Assembly: GCA_022376515.1 (NCBI GenBank)
Contig: WTXI01000004.1
Location: forward strand, 124,001 to 188,000
DNA: 64,000 bases
Source of the DNA: Lactifluus volemus
Taxonomy: Eukaryota > Basidiomycota > Agaricomycetes > Russulales > Russulaceae
Direction: 5' to 3'
A model generated the notes under the pieces. The model did not search any database and had not been told where the DNA came from. It saw nothing but the letters and a program-made list of their open reading frames with translations. This document shows, one piece after another, positions 44,400-57,776 of this stretch (position 1 is the stretch's first letter; every line of letters starts with the position of its first letter). The position numbers were made by a program, and so were the translations under genes.

Positions 44400-45071
44400 A
44401 GATGTACTTCGATCAGAACTCACGAGTACGTAAGAAATGCAGTAAATGGGCCCCGAAAATTGCGCCCTCCGGAATATCCAACGAGATTATCTGCACAACT
44501 GGCACGAATAGCCTTCGCGTTGGTGAACGGCCTAATAAGTTCAAGTCAATGTCTTCGGTCAACATGATTGTGCGATTCTGACGACTGATCGTGCTTGACT
44601 TGCTCCACAACTGAAAGTATGGGTGTAAGTGTACTGAACATTTGCACCACAGACGCTACTTGCCAATCAAGTGTCCGCACTTGATTCGCAACAACAAAGG
44701 AGTATTCCACCTCCAATCCAACAGGATGCGCACCTAAACGTTTCTCGACAGCTTTACATCTGGGTGATTAAAAAGATAGATATCGAGTATCATCTTCATA
44801 TCCGTCCAGATCTGCCAGCCGCCGATACTAGAGATGAAGTACACTGATAAGCGCGTTATCGTTGAGTATATGGATAGATATCCATATCCTCAACGATAAC
44901 GTGCCTATCAGCAATAGACGATACTCAGTCATCATGGGGAGTGTCGTCTATTGCCGTTGAGCCCAACCAATTCCCAAATTTGTTAACAAGATCGGGGACG
45001 CAAAGATTTGGAGCTCACGTCATCCGAGCCTTCTAATGAGAACATGTTATGGTAGAGCAGCTACCAGGGAT
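44400..45071 (-). pseudogene. F-box remnant K with fold-back
   Basis: Short pieces of exon 2 survive on the minus strand (PILSVVEQVKHDQSSESHNHVD, RPFTNGKAI, then part of the F-box start). About 1 kb of the gene is missing. At 44854-44901 the F-box start is folded back on itself. Exon 1 (about 45010-45071) has lost its ATG (ATC). A twin of the C-terminal remnant lies at 54.4-54.66 kb. Confidence 0.7.
44854..44901. repeat. Near-perfect palindrome in remnant K
   Basis: Arms 44854-44876 and 44879-44901 pair at 22 of 23 positions around a 2-nt centre. A second inverted pair follows (about 44911-44925 with 44940-44954, 14 of 15). Both arms derive from the junction of the F-box exon 2 and its intron. 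Confidence 0.9.
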
Positions 45072-47036
45072 TTTCAGAGAGGAATAGCGGAACAGCCGTA
45101 GATGTGATGGACTGAGCTTGTCGAGGCACGTGCCAGTGGGAGCACGCTGGTGTCCACTTTCCTCATTACCATCGCCGTCGCCTCGTCCTGAGCCACACAA
45201 CCTAACCTCATCGCTAACAAACACTTCAAGAACTGCCCATCGATGCCCCGTCGCGAACACGTATCATACAAAATGCCAAAAGTGTGTGCTTGTGCTAATT
45301 ATTTCTTGTATGCTATACCATCGGGTGATTGACCCTCTTGTTCGTCTTCGTCAATGGTCATTGAGCGTTCCTAGCGTCACTGGTTAGCGGCAATCCCCAC
45401 AGCTAAGTGTTAGACAATGACGAAGTTATGATATATTCGATTTCATCTCCGCTTCCATGTCAGTCAGATCACTGCATCTCATAACATGAAACGATAAATT
45501 ACGAAGGTGACTTCGTGAATGTCACTGATTAAGGGGTACGGAAAGAAGGCATAAAGTAGCACTTCGTTTAGCGAACAAGTACATACATCACCGCATAATG
45601 ACATCACTGGCACGTACGACTTTGATAGTTACCAAGGAATGAACAGGGAGAAAAAGTATGATTGGCGAGTCCAAGGCAGCAGCGAATCGCGTAACTGCCA
45701 CTTTTCCGATTTCTGCCGCTGCCCGCGGTCTCCATCACAATGCCCAAGCTTCATCACTGTCCTCGCCACCACCGGCCCCACCTTGCTGCGTCGCGCGCGA
45801 CCACTACCATGCTTCTGTGTGTTGCCACCCCCGCTGCAAATAGTACAAGTGTGGTCGAGGTAGGGTGTTGTTGGGCTCAGCTTCTATATGAGTAGAGGTA
45901 AAAGGAGAGAGGGAGGGGGTAAGGGGAAAATATGCCAGATGCACTGTCGTTGATAATTCACAAGGATGACATGCAAGATGCGAAGCCTAACGAGATGGTC
46001 CTCGCTGTTGCATGAGATGAGGCGAATGTGACGTGTCAAGACACGGGACGTTCTTCTTCAGCTCAGTGGCATCTTACCGATCACCGCTATACTTGCCATT
46101 GTGCATCCCCAGCTTGTTCAATTCTGAGGGAGAGAGATTCGAGTAGTTCATATATATGCGGGCGTACCAGAGCAGGTTGATGAAGGGCGATGTATTGACG
46201 CGGACGGAACGAGTTGAACTGGCCACGCGCTCGGAGTCGCGGGCTCCGTGGTACCATGTGTGAACATGACACACGGTGGAATTCACAAGATAGGCAGACA
46301 CCATCGAAAGGCGGCTTGCGTGACAGCATTCTTTATCACGAAACCCAGGAAGGGGAATAAATTCTTGAGAAACGGTCGATAGCCGCCGGACATCTGTGGT
46401 CAGTTGTGCTTGAGGTGGGGTCGCATCGTTTGTGGAAAAGTCGAGCAACTGTCATAGACTTCGGTGAGCTAATCGACGAGCTCTGCACGTTTCTCGAGTC
46501 GAAAGCTCAAAAATGAACGGGTGATTCATGAGGGTGGCGGAGTATCGTCAGCTGATTGCAGTAATACGTCACATCTGTAGCAGCGTCAAGTTTCAGCGCA
46601 GACACAAAAATGAAAAAAAGAGGGGTGACTGGCTTGCGCAAGGGTATGAAGAGCAGAAGAACTCCAGATGTCTTAGTCAGTAGGTCACAAGATTGCAAGA
46701 CTTTGACATAGCTTGATAAGTGGTAGGCATAAAGAGTACGTAAATACATCGCAAGGGACACCGTTCTCGAAATGCGAATAACAGATAGCCAACATGTATG
46801 GAGAGACAAGAGATCTGAGGAAGGGTACGTGATAGTCATCAAGAAGGCATAAGCCTATGAAGACTAAGATAAGCTAGTTTGGGATGCTTTGTTGCAATCT
46901 CAACAATGATTAAAATCTGGTGGTCACCATGAACAGGAGAGTAGACGGGTGTCACGGTGTGAGCGCGATTAAGATATGGGTAGTTGTGTCGAGACGTACT
47001 TCGATCCATCAATTAGCGTCTAGCACCGCCCACACG
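45072..47036. repeat. Intergenic block between remnant K and copy L
   Basis: Match of the D-E block (21.6-23.7 kb). No gene recognised. Class II downstream motif at about 46981-46998. Confidence 0.5.
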
Positions 47037-48617
47037 CTACACTTCCAGATACTCAGGTGGATCAAAGATCGAAGGATCCACCAATCGCAGGCTCACGGGA
47101 TGGCCCGATACTTGTCGTTCATTAAGAAATCTGGTAAATGCGTCCTGAGCATCGCCTCCTCCAGAATATCCAATCGCCTCAAGATTTGGAAGGAGCTCGA
47201 GTGGTGGCTCTCCATCGTCAGATGGTAAGGAACGGAAGATTCTGTTAATGAGACTATCGTCTACATGAATGGTCTTCGCGTTGGTGAACGGCCTAAGAAG
47301 TTCACGCCACTGACTTCGGTCGATATTGTCGTCCGATGCTGATGAATGATAGTGCTCGTCATAGCTGAGTACAACTTGCTCGACAACAGAAAGTACAGGT
47401 GAAAGTGAACCAAAGAATTGAACTGCAGACGCTACCTGGTTGTCGAGATCTCCCCACATTATCTGCAACATCAAGGGATTGCCCCGCTCCCAAGGGAACG
47501 CATGTAAGGAAACGGCATGCACACAGAAAGCTACTTGAACGACCCTATATGTGAGGTTCTCGGATGATTGGATGAACTGACAGAGGCGTGGAACCGTAAG
47601 GGGAAGCTGAGTAAAAAGTTTGACACGAAGGATGCTGAGGGAAGGGGCGCTGATCCAAGCAACAAGGCCTTCCAAATATGTAGCCGTCCCTCGGAACATA
47701 AACTGGCGTAGGTTAGGAAGTGTAGTCATGTCCGGGGTCTGGGGCGACTGCCTTTCAACATCATGGTTGGCGGTAGAGTAATAAAATGATATGGACAGCC
47801 TCTCCAGCTGGAGCATAAGCGAAAGTCGGGTAAGTATATAACTTGGGGGAAAATAGGCGGATGGTCGGATATTCATAAGATCGAGAGTGACGAGTCGTGT
47901 GGCAGTTGTGAGTAAGGGTGATCCAATCGGAAGGGAAACTGTCGACAGTCTGAGATAACGTAGATTGGGGGCTTGAAACGTGAAAGGAAGGTCGAATTCG
48001 GTCCGAGAATTGGCATACATGTATTCCAGAACGGGGAATTGATCTTTCATAACCGCGACGAACTTCTCCACATTTGGGAGCTTCAAAAAGTGAATGTGAT
48101 GCACGCGATCACGATGCGAAAGTGCGAGCAATATACCCGATTTATCTTCTGCTGTTATATTCGGATTCTTAGTGTGATAATAGATGGTGAGTGGTAGAGG
48201 TGGTGAATGTGCGAGCATGTCTGCTATAGGCACACCGTTGGTGCAAAAAAGATGAAGGTCGAGCCGGGATGGTGATTCAAGAATAAGATTTCGCCATTGT
48301 CGACAAACATGTGCCAGTTTGTACCACCAACGTTGGCGGTGCCAAACAACAACCATTGGCATCACAGTTCCATTTTCATCATGATATTTGTCTGGACCAT
48401 CGACCAGCCGATAAAGATAAAATATATTGAGAAGCACGTCGTCGTTGAGGATACGTATAGGTGAGCCTGAGTGTCTCCTATTGTTGTCGAGTCCTAATCT
48501 TTACGTTTGTCAACTTGAACGGATTAGGGATGCAAAGATTTGGAACTGCCTACCCTGACGTCCGCCGAGCCCTCTAATGAGGGGAGGATGAAATATGGTA
48601 GAGAAACGACCAGACAT
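47037..48617 (-). CDS. F-box/LRR-like protein, copy L (class II)
   Basis: Exon 1 48554-48617 (MSGRFSTIFHPPLIRGLGGRQ), intron 48494-48553 (GTAGGC..GATTAG, 60 bp), exon 2 47037-48493; 506 residues. F-box: SPIRILNDDVLLNIFYLYRL. Ends VDPSIFDPPEYLEV. Very similar to E over the whole C-terminal half. It retains the stop that E has lost, so L shows the original end of this subgroup. Confidence 0.85.
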
Positions 48618-49442
48618 TTTTAGGGAGGCAAGTAAAGGTGTGGATGCGATTGAATAGTGTACAGTAGGGTGTAGGCCTCGTGGATAACCGATGCCTCATT
48701 TCTGTGGCGGGTGGCGGCGTCCTTGGCGCTGACCTATATCCAGGGTTGGACGCTGGCATCCACCTTCTTCGTCATTATCATCGCCGCCGTCGTCACCTCA
48801 TTATGAACCATTTTTTCACACTTTCACGCACACCTACATTTATATAATATGCGTGCGGATACAGCGCAGACAGGTCAACACTGGTCCACCAACGCCACGT
48901 CACCCCGAACACTGGCACATACCGCACAAAGCGTCACGAATATGGGACGTACTACAGCTTTGAGAGATGGACGTTTTACAGCGTGCGTTGTTTCTTCTCC
49001 AAATGATAACCAGCGAAACCACCGTTACACGTGGTCATGACCGACTGATTCTTGCAGGATCATCTCGCGTAGGCAACACCCAGGATTTGGCCCGATCTTG
49101 TTTCATTCTACACGACGTCATCGTTCCATACTCCCATGTGGCGCCCGCACCCACGAACGCAAGTGGAGAAGACCGGTGGATAAGCTATCGAGTTCCCTCT
49201 CGGCTCCCCTTTCCCCAAAGTGTGGAGCTGCGCAAATGAGAATAGAACGTTGAGCGACAGTTTCTGGCTAACAGTGATCCCCGATTCCCCGTATGTACCA
49301 CACACAAATCACGATATTTTCATTTGTATCCGTCCCTCCACATCGGTCAGATGGGTAGAGTATATGAATAGGTATACTTTGAACATATCATGACGAATTC
49401 TCTTCTCGTGCTCAACGCTCATCGCTCACATTGAGTCCCCTT
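48618..49442. repeat. Intergenic block right of copy L
   Basis: Like 56.5-57.0 plus 60.6-60.9 kb. It contains the empty site of the DNA transposon: ggtggataagctatcg around 49176-49190 is uninterrupted here. Confidence 0.5.
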
Positions 49443-49448
49443 CACCGC

Positions 49449-50453
49449 TGAAAGCGGGGAACTCTCCCTGCTTGTGAGTTCAAATAAAATGAAGAGAGGT
49501 GGACAGAGGGGCGAGGAGAAGAAAGAAGGAGAGCAGCGGCAAGTAAAAAGAAGGAACGCGTAGAAGTCTGAAGTCGGGGGATCTAAGCGAGATAAGCGGA
49601 GGCGAGAGGGAGAATAGACGAGGTTTTTGAAGGTGGAGAGAAGTCAAAGAAACTTGAGGGAAACTTAGAATCAGACGATATTTCGAGAACAGAAGTGAGC
49701 GGCGAGATTTCGCTGGCTCGTTTGTACATTTCCAAGTCGTATTTATGTACATTCGAGCCGTAATCTATAAGGGGGCAAAATGCGTCGAGAACGGGGTAGC
49801 AGGTAAAACACAAAGTAAGCGGGCACGAAAATATCAGACGAGAAGTAAGTAAGAAACCTCGGAAGTGAGATGAGGATGAAAGGAAAGGGTGTGAAACATC
49901 TAAAGTCGCAGGGGAACAAAGGGAATGGGGTTTAAATCATGAAAGATAAGAAGTCAAAAATACAACCTTCGAAGTCGCGTGCACCCTCAGAAAGCTTCAC
50001 GGGATGCTCGCGGTCTCATCGAGAGGCCGATAGGCCGTCAGCCTAGAACGTGGGCGCGGCGCGAGTCACAGCACGCAGCCCGAGACGAAAGGAAGAGAGA
50101 CTAACACGCAAACGGAGAAACGCCAAACTGAGCGAACAATAGGAAACGCGAGGCGCACTAGCACGGAACGGGAAGCATAGGAGACTCGAGACATGAAAGA
50201 GAACAAAGAGAAAAGCAGGAAAAAGTCGTGCAGCGCGAGGCCGCAGAGGACGGGCGTATGGCCGAGGCGTAGACGCATCGTGGCCGAGAGGGGTTCGTGG
50301 CCCCGTTTGAGATCGAAACGCACGGAACGAGATCTAAGGCATGCGAGAAATACGGCGAGCGGCAGCACGAATCGAGACGAGAGGAAACGTGAGTTGGGCG
50401 TACGAAGTTGCGTAGAAAGAGGTTTCGGGGCCAGCCGCTAAGCTGACCCTACA
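49449..50453 (-). mobile_element. Solo LTR, probably Ty3/gypsy type
   Basis: A 1005-bp insert reading TGTAGGGTCAGC ... CCGCTTTCA on the minus strand, with a TATA-like ACATAAATACG near 49737 followed by a pyrimidine-rich stretch, as in LTR promoter/R/U5 regions. CCGC flanks it on both sides (49445-49448, 50454-50457). The paralogous block near 60910-60930 lacks it (ttcacccccctt), confirming the ends. No internal retroviral-like genes, primer site or second LTR, so it is a recombined solo LTR. The family is inferred from the ends only. Confidence 0.78.
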
Positions 50454-50457
50454 CCGC

Positions 50458-51085
50458 CCTTCCTAATCCCCGCAACAACCCCTTCTTAACAAGAATGAAT
50501 ACAAGAGTCATAGCCACAGACGATTGCAATGGCAGCTTGAGCGGAAGGCTCACCGGGTCTACAAACATTCATCTTTAAAAAGGCTCAGGCTAGTTGAAAA
50601 AAGTGGAGAGGCATATCGACAAAACAAACAAGCGGGATGAAGAGCAGCCTAAGGTCCGAGAGATCTGAGACGCCCGAATGACTTAGTCAGTACATCGCGG
50701 GTTTACAAGTCGAACAATAAAAAGGAATTACAGTAACCGTAATGATGGCCCAAGACATACGCATGATTTGTGCAGTCACAAGGAACGCAGGGGAAAGAGA
50801 AATAATAATTGGAGAGACCGAGGAAGGGTGTGCGATCATGCAACGAAATCGAAAGGGTGTATGATGGTCATCAACTTGCGTCTTGAAGACGCAAAGTGAG
50901 TATAGACCCACGTCGATTCAGATAAGCAACTTGGGGCTACTCAGTATTGCGATATCATCGACGACATGAATCCTGGCGGTTGACATGAACAGAAGAGTCG
51001 GTGTGAATGTGAGCTCGACTGAAATATTAGTTGTATCGAGACGTACCTCAATCCTTCCAACCAGTGCTGCAGCGCTCACACGTAC
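50458..51085. repeat. 3' flank of F-box copy M
   Basis: Matches 60.93-61.54 kb. No gene. A variant of the class II downstream motif is present (gttgtatcgagacgtac, about 51029). Confidence 0.5.
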
Positions 51086-52645
51086 TTAGTAATATTGATC
51101 CTTGAGCACCGAGCGATCCACGATGCGGAGGGTCACAGGATGGCCTGCTACCTGTCGTTCATTGAGAAATGTGGTAAATGCGTCCCGAGCATCGCTTCCT
51201 CCAGAATATCCAACTACCTCAAGGTTTGGAAGGAACTCCAGTGGTGACTCTCCATCGTCAGAACAGAAGATTTTGTTGACGAGATCATCGTGAACATGAA
51301 TAGTCTTCGCGTTGGTGAACGGCCTAAGAAGTTCACGCCACCGACTTTGGTCGACATTGTTGTGCGATTCTGATGATTGTTGGTGCTCTTCGTAACTGAA
51401 TGTGACTTGCTCGACAACAGAGAGTACGGGTGAAAGTGTACCAAATAATTGCGCCGCAGTCGTAACCTGCCAGTCGAGATTGACGCACGAGATCCGCAAC
51501 CACACCGTCCGACTCGGAGGGACCGCATATAAGGAAAGGGCAAAGGCGCCGAAAGCTACCTGAACAGCGGTAAATCCCAGGTTCTCGGACGTTTGTATGA
51601 ACTGCAAGAGGCGTGGAAAAGTAAAGGAGGGGTGGTGAACAAGAAAAACTTGAAGTTGGTTGAGTAAAGGGGCGCTGATCCGAGCAACGAGATCTTCCAA
51701 ATATGTCGCCGTACCTTTGAATAGAATGAAGCGTAAGTTAGGAAGTACGATCATATCCGGGGTCTGGTGCAACTCCCTTTCAATATCGCGGTTGGAAGGA
51801 GGGAAACGAAATCCAATGGACAGCCTCTCCAGCTGGGCCATAAGCGAAAGCAGGTAAAGTAGACAACTTGGAGGGAAATAGCCGGATGCTGGAAGGAGCT
51901 CGAGAGTGACGAGTCCCGCGGTAGTTGTGGTAAGTAAGGGTGATCCAATTGGAAGGTAAGTCGTCGTCAGTTTGAGATGGCGTAGATTGGGGGCTTGAAA
52001 CGTTACAGGAAGGTCCACTTCGGTCCGGGAATAGATATACATGCGTTCCAGGATTGGGAATTGATCATCCATAACTGTGACGAACTTCCCCATATTTGGC
52101 AGCTCGAAAAGGTTAATGCAACAAACGCGATCACGGTGTGAAAGTGCAAGCAATATACCCGATTCATCTTCTGCTGTCATCCCCCGATTCAAGGTGTGAT
52201 AATCGATCGTGAGTGGTAGTGGTGGTGAATGTGCAAGCATGTCCGCTACAGGGACACCATTAGTGCAGTAGAGATGAAGGTCGAGCCAAGATGGTGATTC
52301 AAGAATAAGATTTCGCCAGTGTCGACAAACTTGTGCCAGTTTGTACCACCAACGTTGACGGTCCCATCTGTAGTTCAACAAGCCATTTCCATCCTCGTAT
52401 TCGTCCGGTTCTGCCAACCGATAAAGATGAAATATATTGAGAAGCACGTCATCGTTGAGGATGTGGATAGGTGAGCGTCGATTATTGCTGGCATCATGAT
52501 TACTGTCGAGCCCTATTGATTCGCAAATTTGTGATCAGGAACAGATCAGCGACACAAAGATCATGATTTGGAACTGCGTACTAGTACGTCGGCCGAGCCT
52601 TCTAATGAGGGGAGGACAAATTATGGTAGAGCAGCATCCAGGCAT
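51086..52645 (-). CDS. F-box/LRR-like protein, copy M (class II)
   Basis: Exon 1 52588-52645 (MPGCCSTIICPPLIRRLGR), intron 52513-52587 (75 bp), exon 2 51086-52512; 494 residues. A second donor GTACGC 6 bp further (GTACTAGTACGC) would also keep the frame. F-box: RRSPIHILNDDVLLNIFHLYRL, preceded by an insertion NHDASN shared only with copy O. Ends IVDRSVLKDQYY. The intron has an in-frame stop, so splicing is needed. Confidence 0.84.
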
Positions 52646-54395
52646 TTTCAGGGAGGTGAGTAATGACGTGGACGCGATTGAAGAGCGTACGGCAGTGTGT
52701 CGGCCTTTTGGACGAACCGATGCCTTATTCCCGTGGCGGTGGCACTGTCCTTGGTCAAGGTGGGCGCTGACCTATATCCAAATGGGACGCTGCCTCACTC
52801 TCATCGGTTGGGCTGCGCCGTGGTGGACCCGTGGTTGGACGGACGACAATGAGAATATGGCCATCGCACTGCGCATTATTGTTGACGATTATTGAACGTG
52901 GCAAGCAGTCACGTGGTAACGGCAGCCTGTACCAGACCGTGACAACAAAAAATCATGATATATTCGATGTTCATCCTTACTCCCACGCCCGTGAGACCAG
53001 TATTGTACGCAAATTGGCGTTGCTAGTAGAATTTATTATCATGACCGGTTCTTCCTAACTTGAAACCATGAAGACGATGCTTGAACCGTAGAACCAACAT
53101 AGAAGGTTCGAGTTTATACCCTCAGGCACCACACACGGCGGAGTCAGCGGAAGGAAGAGAAATTATACTTGGAGAGTCCAATGAAGCAACAAATCACGAA
53201 TCGTCAAGGCCTAGTCAATTTCTACCGCTGTGCACACATCACACCCAAACGTCACGTCCTTCCTTCCATGCCATACATATCCGCACCTATATAAATCTGG
53301 ATTCAAACAAAAGACAAAAATCCGAGCCCCAAATAGTCGATATTGTCTGAAGCCTGCGTACCTTTGCCTTTAAGATACACTTCTTTGCGAATGTGGCATA
53401 ATAGACGACCTTTGGCTTTGAGGCTTTGAGCGGAGGATGTACCTCCTCGAACTCTAAACGAGTCAAGCATACATATCTATAATCAGATGAGCGCCAGCAA
53501 AAGAGGACCTACAAGACACAGGACCTGACCTTTCTTCAGTCCAGTGACAGTCTACTGATCGCCGCAGCCTGAAGCACATCTTGCTTGAATGCCCGGGGAC
53601 GACAATGTGGCATTTCTGCTCGAATCGGAGGAGTGGAGATTCGGGTAGCTCATGAATATGCGGGTGTACCGGAAAGCTTGAAGCAAGGTGACGACAGTTG
53701 TTGCCGCAGCTGGAACGAGCTGAACTAGTTGGAAAGCCCAGGAAGGGGGTGTAATTTTGAGAGATGGTCGCAGGCCAGATCGCCATGAATAGTTGTGTAT
53801 TAGATGGCATCGCATCGTTCAGGAAAGGTTCGGCAGTTTTGTCATAGAAATTAGCAAGATGCTCGATGAGCTCTGCGCGTTTTCGTCGTGTCGTTGACTT
53901 GGACAACTTGGATGCTATGTAGGATGATCGCGTCAACCTGGACTTTTCACTGGCACAACAAGTTTTCTCACCCTCGTTATGTATAATCTTCCACCCGACA
54001 AAACATCTTCGAGTTGATGATCCACACAAATAGAAATCTGAACCATAGCCGTCGGTGTGGGGAGCTTCGCCGGATCTGGTTGATCAGGGTTGGTTGAAAA
54101 AAAAAGACCTATCCATGAGAGTGGTGGAGTATCGTCAGATAATCGCAGCGAAGACGTCACATCCGTAGCAGTTTCAAGTCCAGTGCGGACGAATGTCGAC
54201 ACTGACTAGGGCACAAAACGAGATGAAGCGTACTGGATGAAGCGTACTGGAGATGCAGAGACGCAGAATGTCTTAGTCAGCATGTCACGAGATTGCAACT
54301 TACCAGTAGAAAACATGAAAGTGGAGATGATTAGTGCAGTCACAAATTAAAGGAATCCGGGGAAAGGGGCGACTTGGAGTGAGATAGGGTAGTTG
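52646..54395. repeat. Intergenic block right of copy M
   Basis: Twin of 42.6-44.38 kb. No gene accepted. Confidence 0.5.
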
Positions 54396-54399
54396 TGTC

Positions 54400-54660
54400 G
54401 AGATGTACTTCGATCAGAACTCACGAGTACGTAAGAAATGCAGTAAATGGGCGCGCCCTCCGGAATATCCAACGAGATTATCTGCACAACTGGCACGAAT
54501 AGCCTTCCCGTTGGTGAACGGCCTAATAAGTTCAAGCCAATGTCTTCGGTCAACATGATTGTGCGATTCTGACGACTGATCGTGCTTGACTTGCTCCACA
54601 ACTGAAAGTATGGGTGTAAGTGTACTGAACATTTGCGCCACAGACGCTACTTGTAATGCG
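54400..54660 (-). pseudogene. F-box remnant K' (C-terminal scrap)
   Basis: About 260 bp homologous to 44400-44660 (PILSVVEQVKHDQSSESHNHVD). It is joined abruptly near 54655 to the class II downstream block that precedes copy N. The join removes the rest of the gene. Confidence 0.7.
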
Positions 54661-54911
54661 AATAGCAGATGGCCAATATGTATGGAGAGACAGATTATAC
54701 TGAGGAAGGGTACGTGATAGTCAACAAGAAGGCACATGCCTATGAAGACTAAGATAAGCTAGTTTGGGATGCTTTATTGCAATCTCAACAATGATTAAAG
54801 TCTGGTGGTCACAATGAACAGGAGAGTAGGCGGGTGTCACGGTGTGAGCGCGATTAAGATATGGGTAGTTGTGTCGAGACGTACTTCGATCCGTCTAGCA
54901 CCGCCCAGACG

Positions 54912-56479
54912 CTACACTTGCAGATACGCAGGTGTATCAAACATCGAAGGATCCACCAAGCGCAGGCTCACGGGATGGCCCGATACTTGTCGTTCATTAA
55001 GAAATCTGGTAAATGCGTCCTGAGCATCGCCTCCTCCAGAATATCCAATCTCCTCAAGATTCGGAAGGAGCTCGAGTGGTGGCTCTCCATCGTCAGATGG
55101 TAAGGAATCGAAGATTCCGCTAATGAGACTATCGTCTACATGAATGATCTTCGCGTTGGTGAACGGCCTAAGAAGTTCACGCCACTGACTTCGGTCAACA
55201 TTGACGACCCATGTTGATGGATGATAGTGCTCGTCATACTCGTCATAGCTGAATACAACTTGCTCGACAACAGAAAGAACAGGTGAAAGTGTAGCAAAGA
55301 ATTGAACTGCAGACGCTACCTGGTTGTCGAAATGTCCCCACATGATCTGCAACATCAAGGGATTGACCCGCTCCCAAGGGAACGCATGTAAGGAAACGGC
55401 ATCCACGCAGAAAGTAACATGAACGACCCTAAATGTGAGGTTCTCAGATGTTTGGATGAACTGACAGAGGCGTGGAACGGTAAGGGGAAGCCGAATAAAA
55501 AGTTTGACATGAAGGATGCTGATGGAAGGGGCGCTGATCCAAGGAATAAGACCTTCCAAATATGTAGCCGTTCCTTGGAACATAAATTGGCGTAGGTTAG
55601 GAAGTGTAGTCATGTCCGGGGTCTGGCAGGACTGACTTTCAACTTCACGGTTGGCGGTAGAGGAATAAAATGATATGGACAGCCTCTCCAGCTGGAGCAT
55701 AAGCGAAAGTCGGGTAAGTATATAACTTGGGGGGAAATAGGCGGATAGTCGGATATTCATAAGATCGAGAGTGACGAGTCCCACAGCAGTTGTGAGTAAG
55801 GGTGATCCAATTGGAAGGAAAACCGTCGACAGTCTGAGATAGCGTAAATTGGGGGCTTGAAACGTTACAGGAAGGGCCACTTCAGCCTGAGATTCGATTT
55901 TCATGTGTTCCAGAACAGGGAATTGATCATCCATAACTGCGATGAACTTCTCCGGATGTGACATCAAAATCTCGACGTGATGCAGGCGATCACGGAGCGA
56001 AAGTGCAAGCAATATACCCGATTCATCCTCTGTTACTATCTCCCGACCATGATAATAGACGGTGAGCGGTAGGGGTGGTGAATGTGCGAGCACGTCTGCT
56101 ACAGGCACACCGTTGGTGCAAAATAGGTGAAGGTCGAGCCGAGATGGTGATTGAAAAATAAGATTTCGCCATTGTCGACAAACATGTGCCAGTTTGTACC
56201 ACCAACGTCGGCGGTGCCAAACAATGACTAACACAGTCCCATCTTCATATTCGTCTGGATCATCGGCCAGCCGATAAAGATGAAATATATTGAGAAGAAC
56301 GTCATCGTTGAGGATACGTATAGGTGAGCCTGAGTGTCTTCTATTGTTGTCGAGTCCTACTAGTAATCTTTACGTTTGTGAACAGATTAAGGATACAAAG
56401 ATTGGAACTGCTTACCGTGGCGTCCGCCGAGCCTTCTAATGACGGGAGGATAAATGATGGTAGAGCAACAACTGGGCAT
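54912..56479 (-). CDS. F-box/LRR-like protein, copy N (class II)
   Basis: Exon 1 56416-56479 (MPSCCSTIIYPPVIRRLGGRH), intron 56357-56415 (GTAAGC..TAGTAG, 59 bp), exon 2 54912-56356; 502 residues. F-box: SPIRILNDDVLLNIFHLYRL. It uses GTT rather than GTG at the F-box valine, so no start could be placed there. C-terminus DPSMFDTPAYLQV. A two-residue-type repeat (YDEYDEHY near 55230) is unique to this copy. Confidence 0.85.
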
Positions 56480-57005
56480 TTCAGGGAGGCGAGTAAAGAT
56501 GTGGATGTGATTGAATAGTGTTCAGCAATGTGTAGGCCTCTTGGATGACCAATGCCTCATTCCTGTGGCGGTGGCAGCGTCCTTCCGAGAGGGCGCGGAC
56601 CCAGGGTTGGCCCGGGCTGGCGTTCACCTTCCTCGTCATCATCATCGTCGCCGTCGTCACCTCATTATGAGCCACTTTTTCCCACTTTCACGCACACCTA
56701 CATTTATATAATATGCGTGCGGATACAGCGCAGAAAGGTCAACACCCCACCACATTCAAACAGTTCAAGTGCTGTCGGTCCACCAACGCCAGGTCACGCC
56801 GAACACTAGCACGTACTACAGCTCTACTAGATGTACGTTTTTTGACGTGCGTTGTTTCTTCTCCCAACGATAACCATCAAAACCATTGTTACACACATCG
56901 TAATGACCGACTGACTGACTCTGATTCTTGCAGATCATCTCGCGCAGGCGGACACCCCCAAGTGGGCAACATCCCGGGATTTGGCCCGATCTTAGAAGAC
57001 CGGTG
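56480..57005. repeat. Intergenic block right of copy N
   Basis: Like the blocks right of A, H and L. It continues after the transposon at 60622. Confidence 0.5.
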
Positions 57006-57012
57006 GATAAGC
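57006..57012. repeat. Target-site duplication, left copy (DNA transposon)
   Basis: gataagc, repeated at 60615-60621. The empty paralogous site at 49179-49185 has it once. Confidence 0.85.
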
Positions 57013-57273
57013 CCCAGTGAAAAGTGGATTTAAGTAAATTCAAGTAAATTAAAGTAAATTGAATCAATTCGATTTTTATCAATTAGTGAGACTATTTGTG
57101 ATTGAATTCAATCCGAGATCGAATGTGATTGAATGCACTCAAATTCAATTGAATACTTGGTTTAATCAGATCAAATTCAATTGATTGGTAGATTGAATCA
57201 GATTAAACCCCATTATATTTTCGATTTATGGTACAATTGTATTTAGTTTATTCTACCCTCGATACAAATCACC

Positions 57274-57776
57274 TCAGCCCCGGTCCGGCCATCGAGCACA
57301 AATCCAGCTCCAGCTCCAAGTCGAATTAAAGTGAACGCGAGAAAGGACTGTGATGGCCTTGTTAGTACCATATATTGGGGATAGTTCATGATGTACATAC
57401 CTTATCACACTGACTTCAAGAGTTTTAGGAGAGTATGTGGGTGTAGGATGATGCATCGATATGGTTTTGTACGCTGGGGGGTCCCACATTGGTGAAAGGG
57501 GCCAATATTCGTTGATTCTTGCACACTGGGAAGAGCCTGGAACTTCCGCTCCGCACATGTAGTTCAGATCTTTAGATATGGCAGCACTCGGAGAGATGAA
57601 AAAAAAGGTGGACGTACATTCCCCTTCCTCAGAAACTCGGTAGCAAGCACGAAAAACTTGCCTGCGTCGCATCTATTAGTAATGTACCGTACATGACACG
57701 AATGACGATCGACCCACCAACTCAATTGAGTCCAACCACGAAGGACCAATCTTTGATCAAATAATGCTACAGCCAT
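57274..57776 (-). other. Unassigned open frames inside the DNA transposon
   Basis: Two overlapping minus-strand frames (57564-57776 and 57274-57672) share no motif I recognise. SWWVDRHSCHVRYITNRCDAG might be part of a decayed transposase gene. Given only because they lie where such a gene would be expected. Confidence 0.25.
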
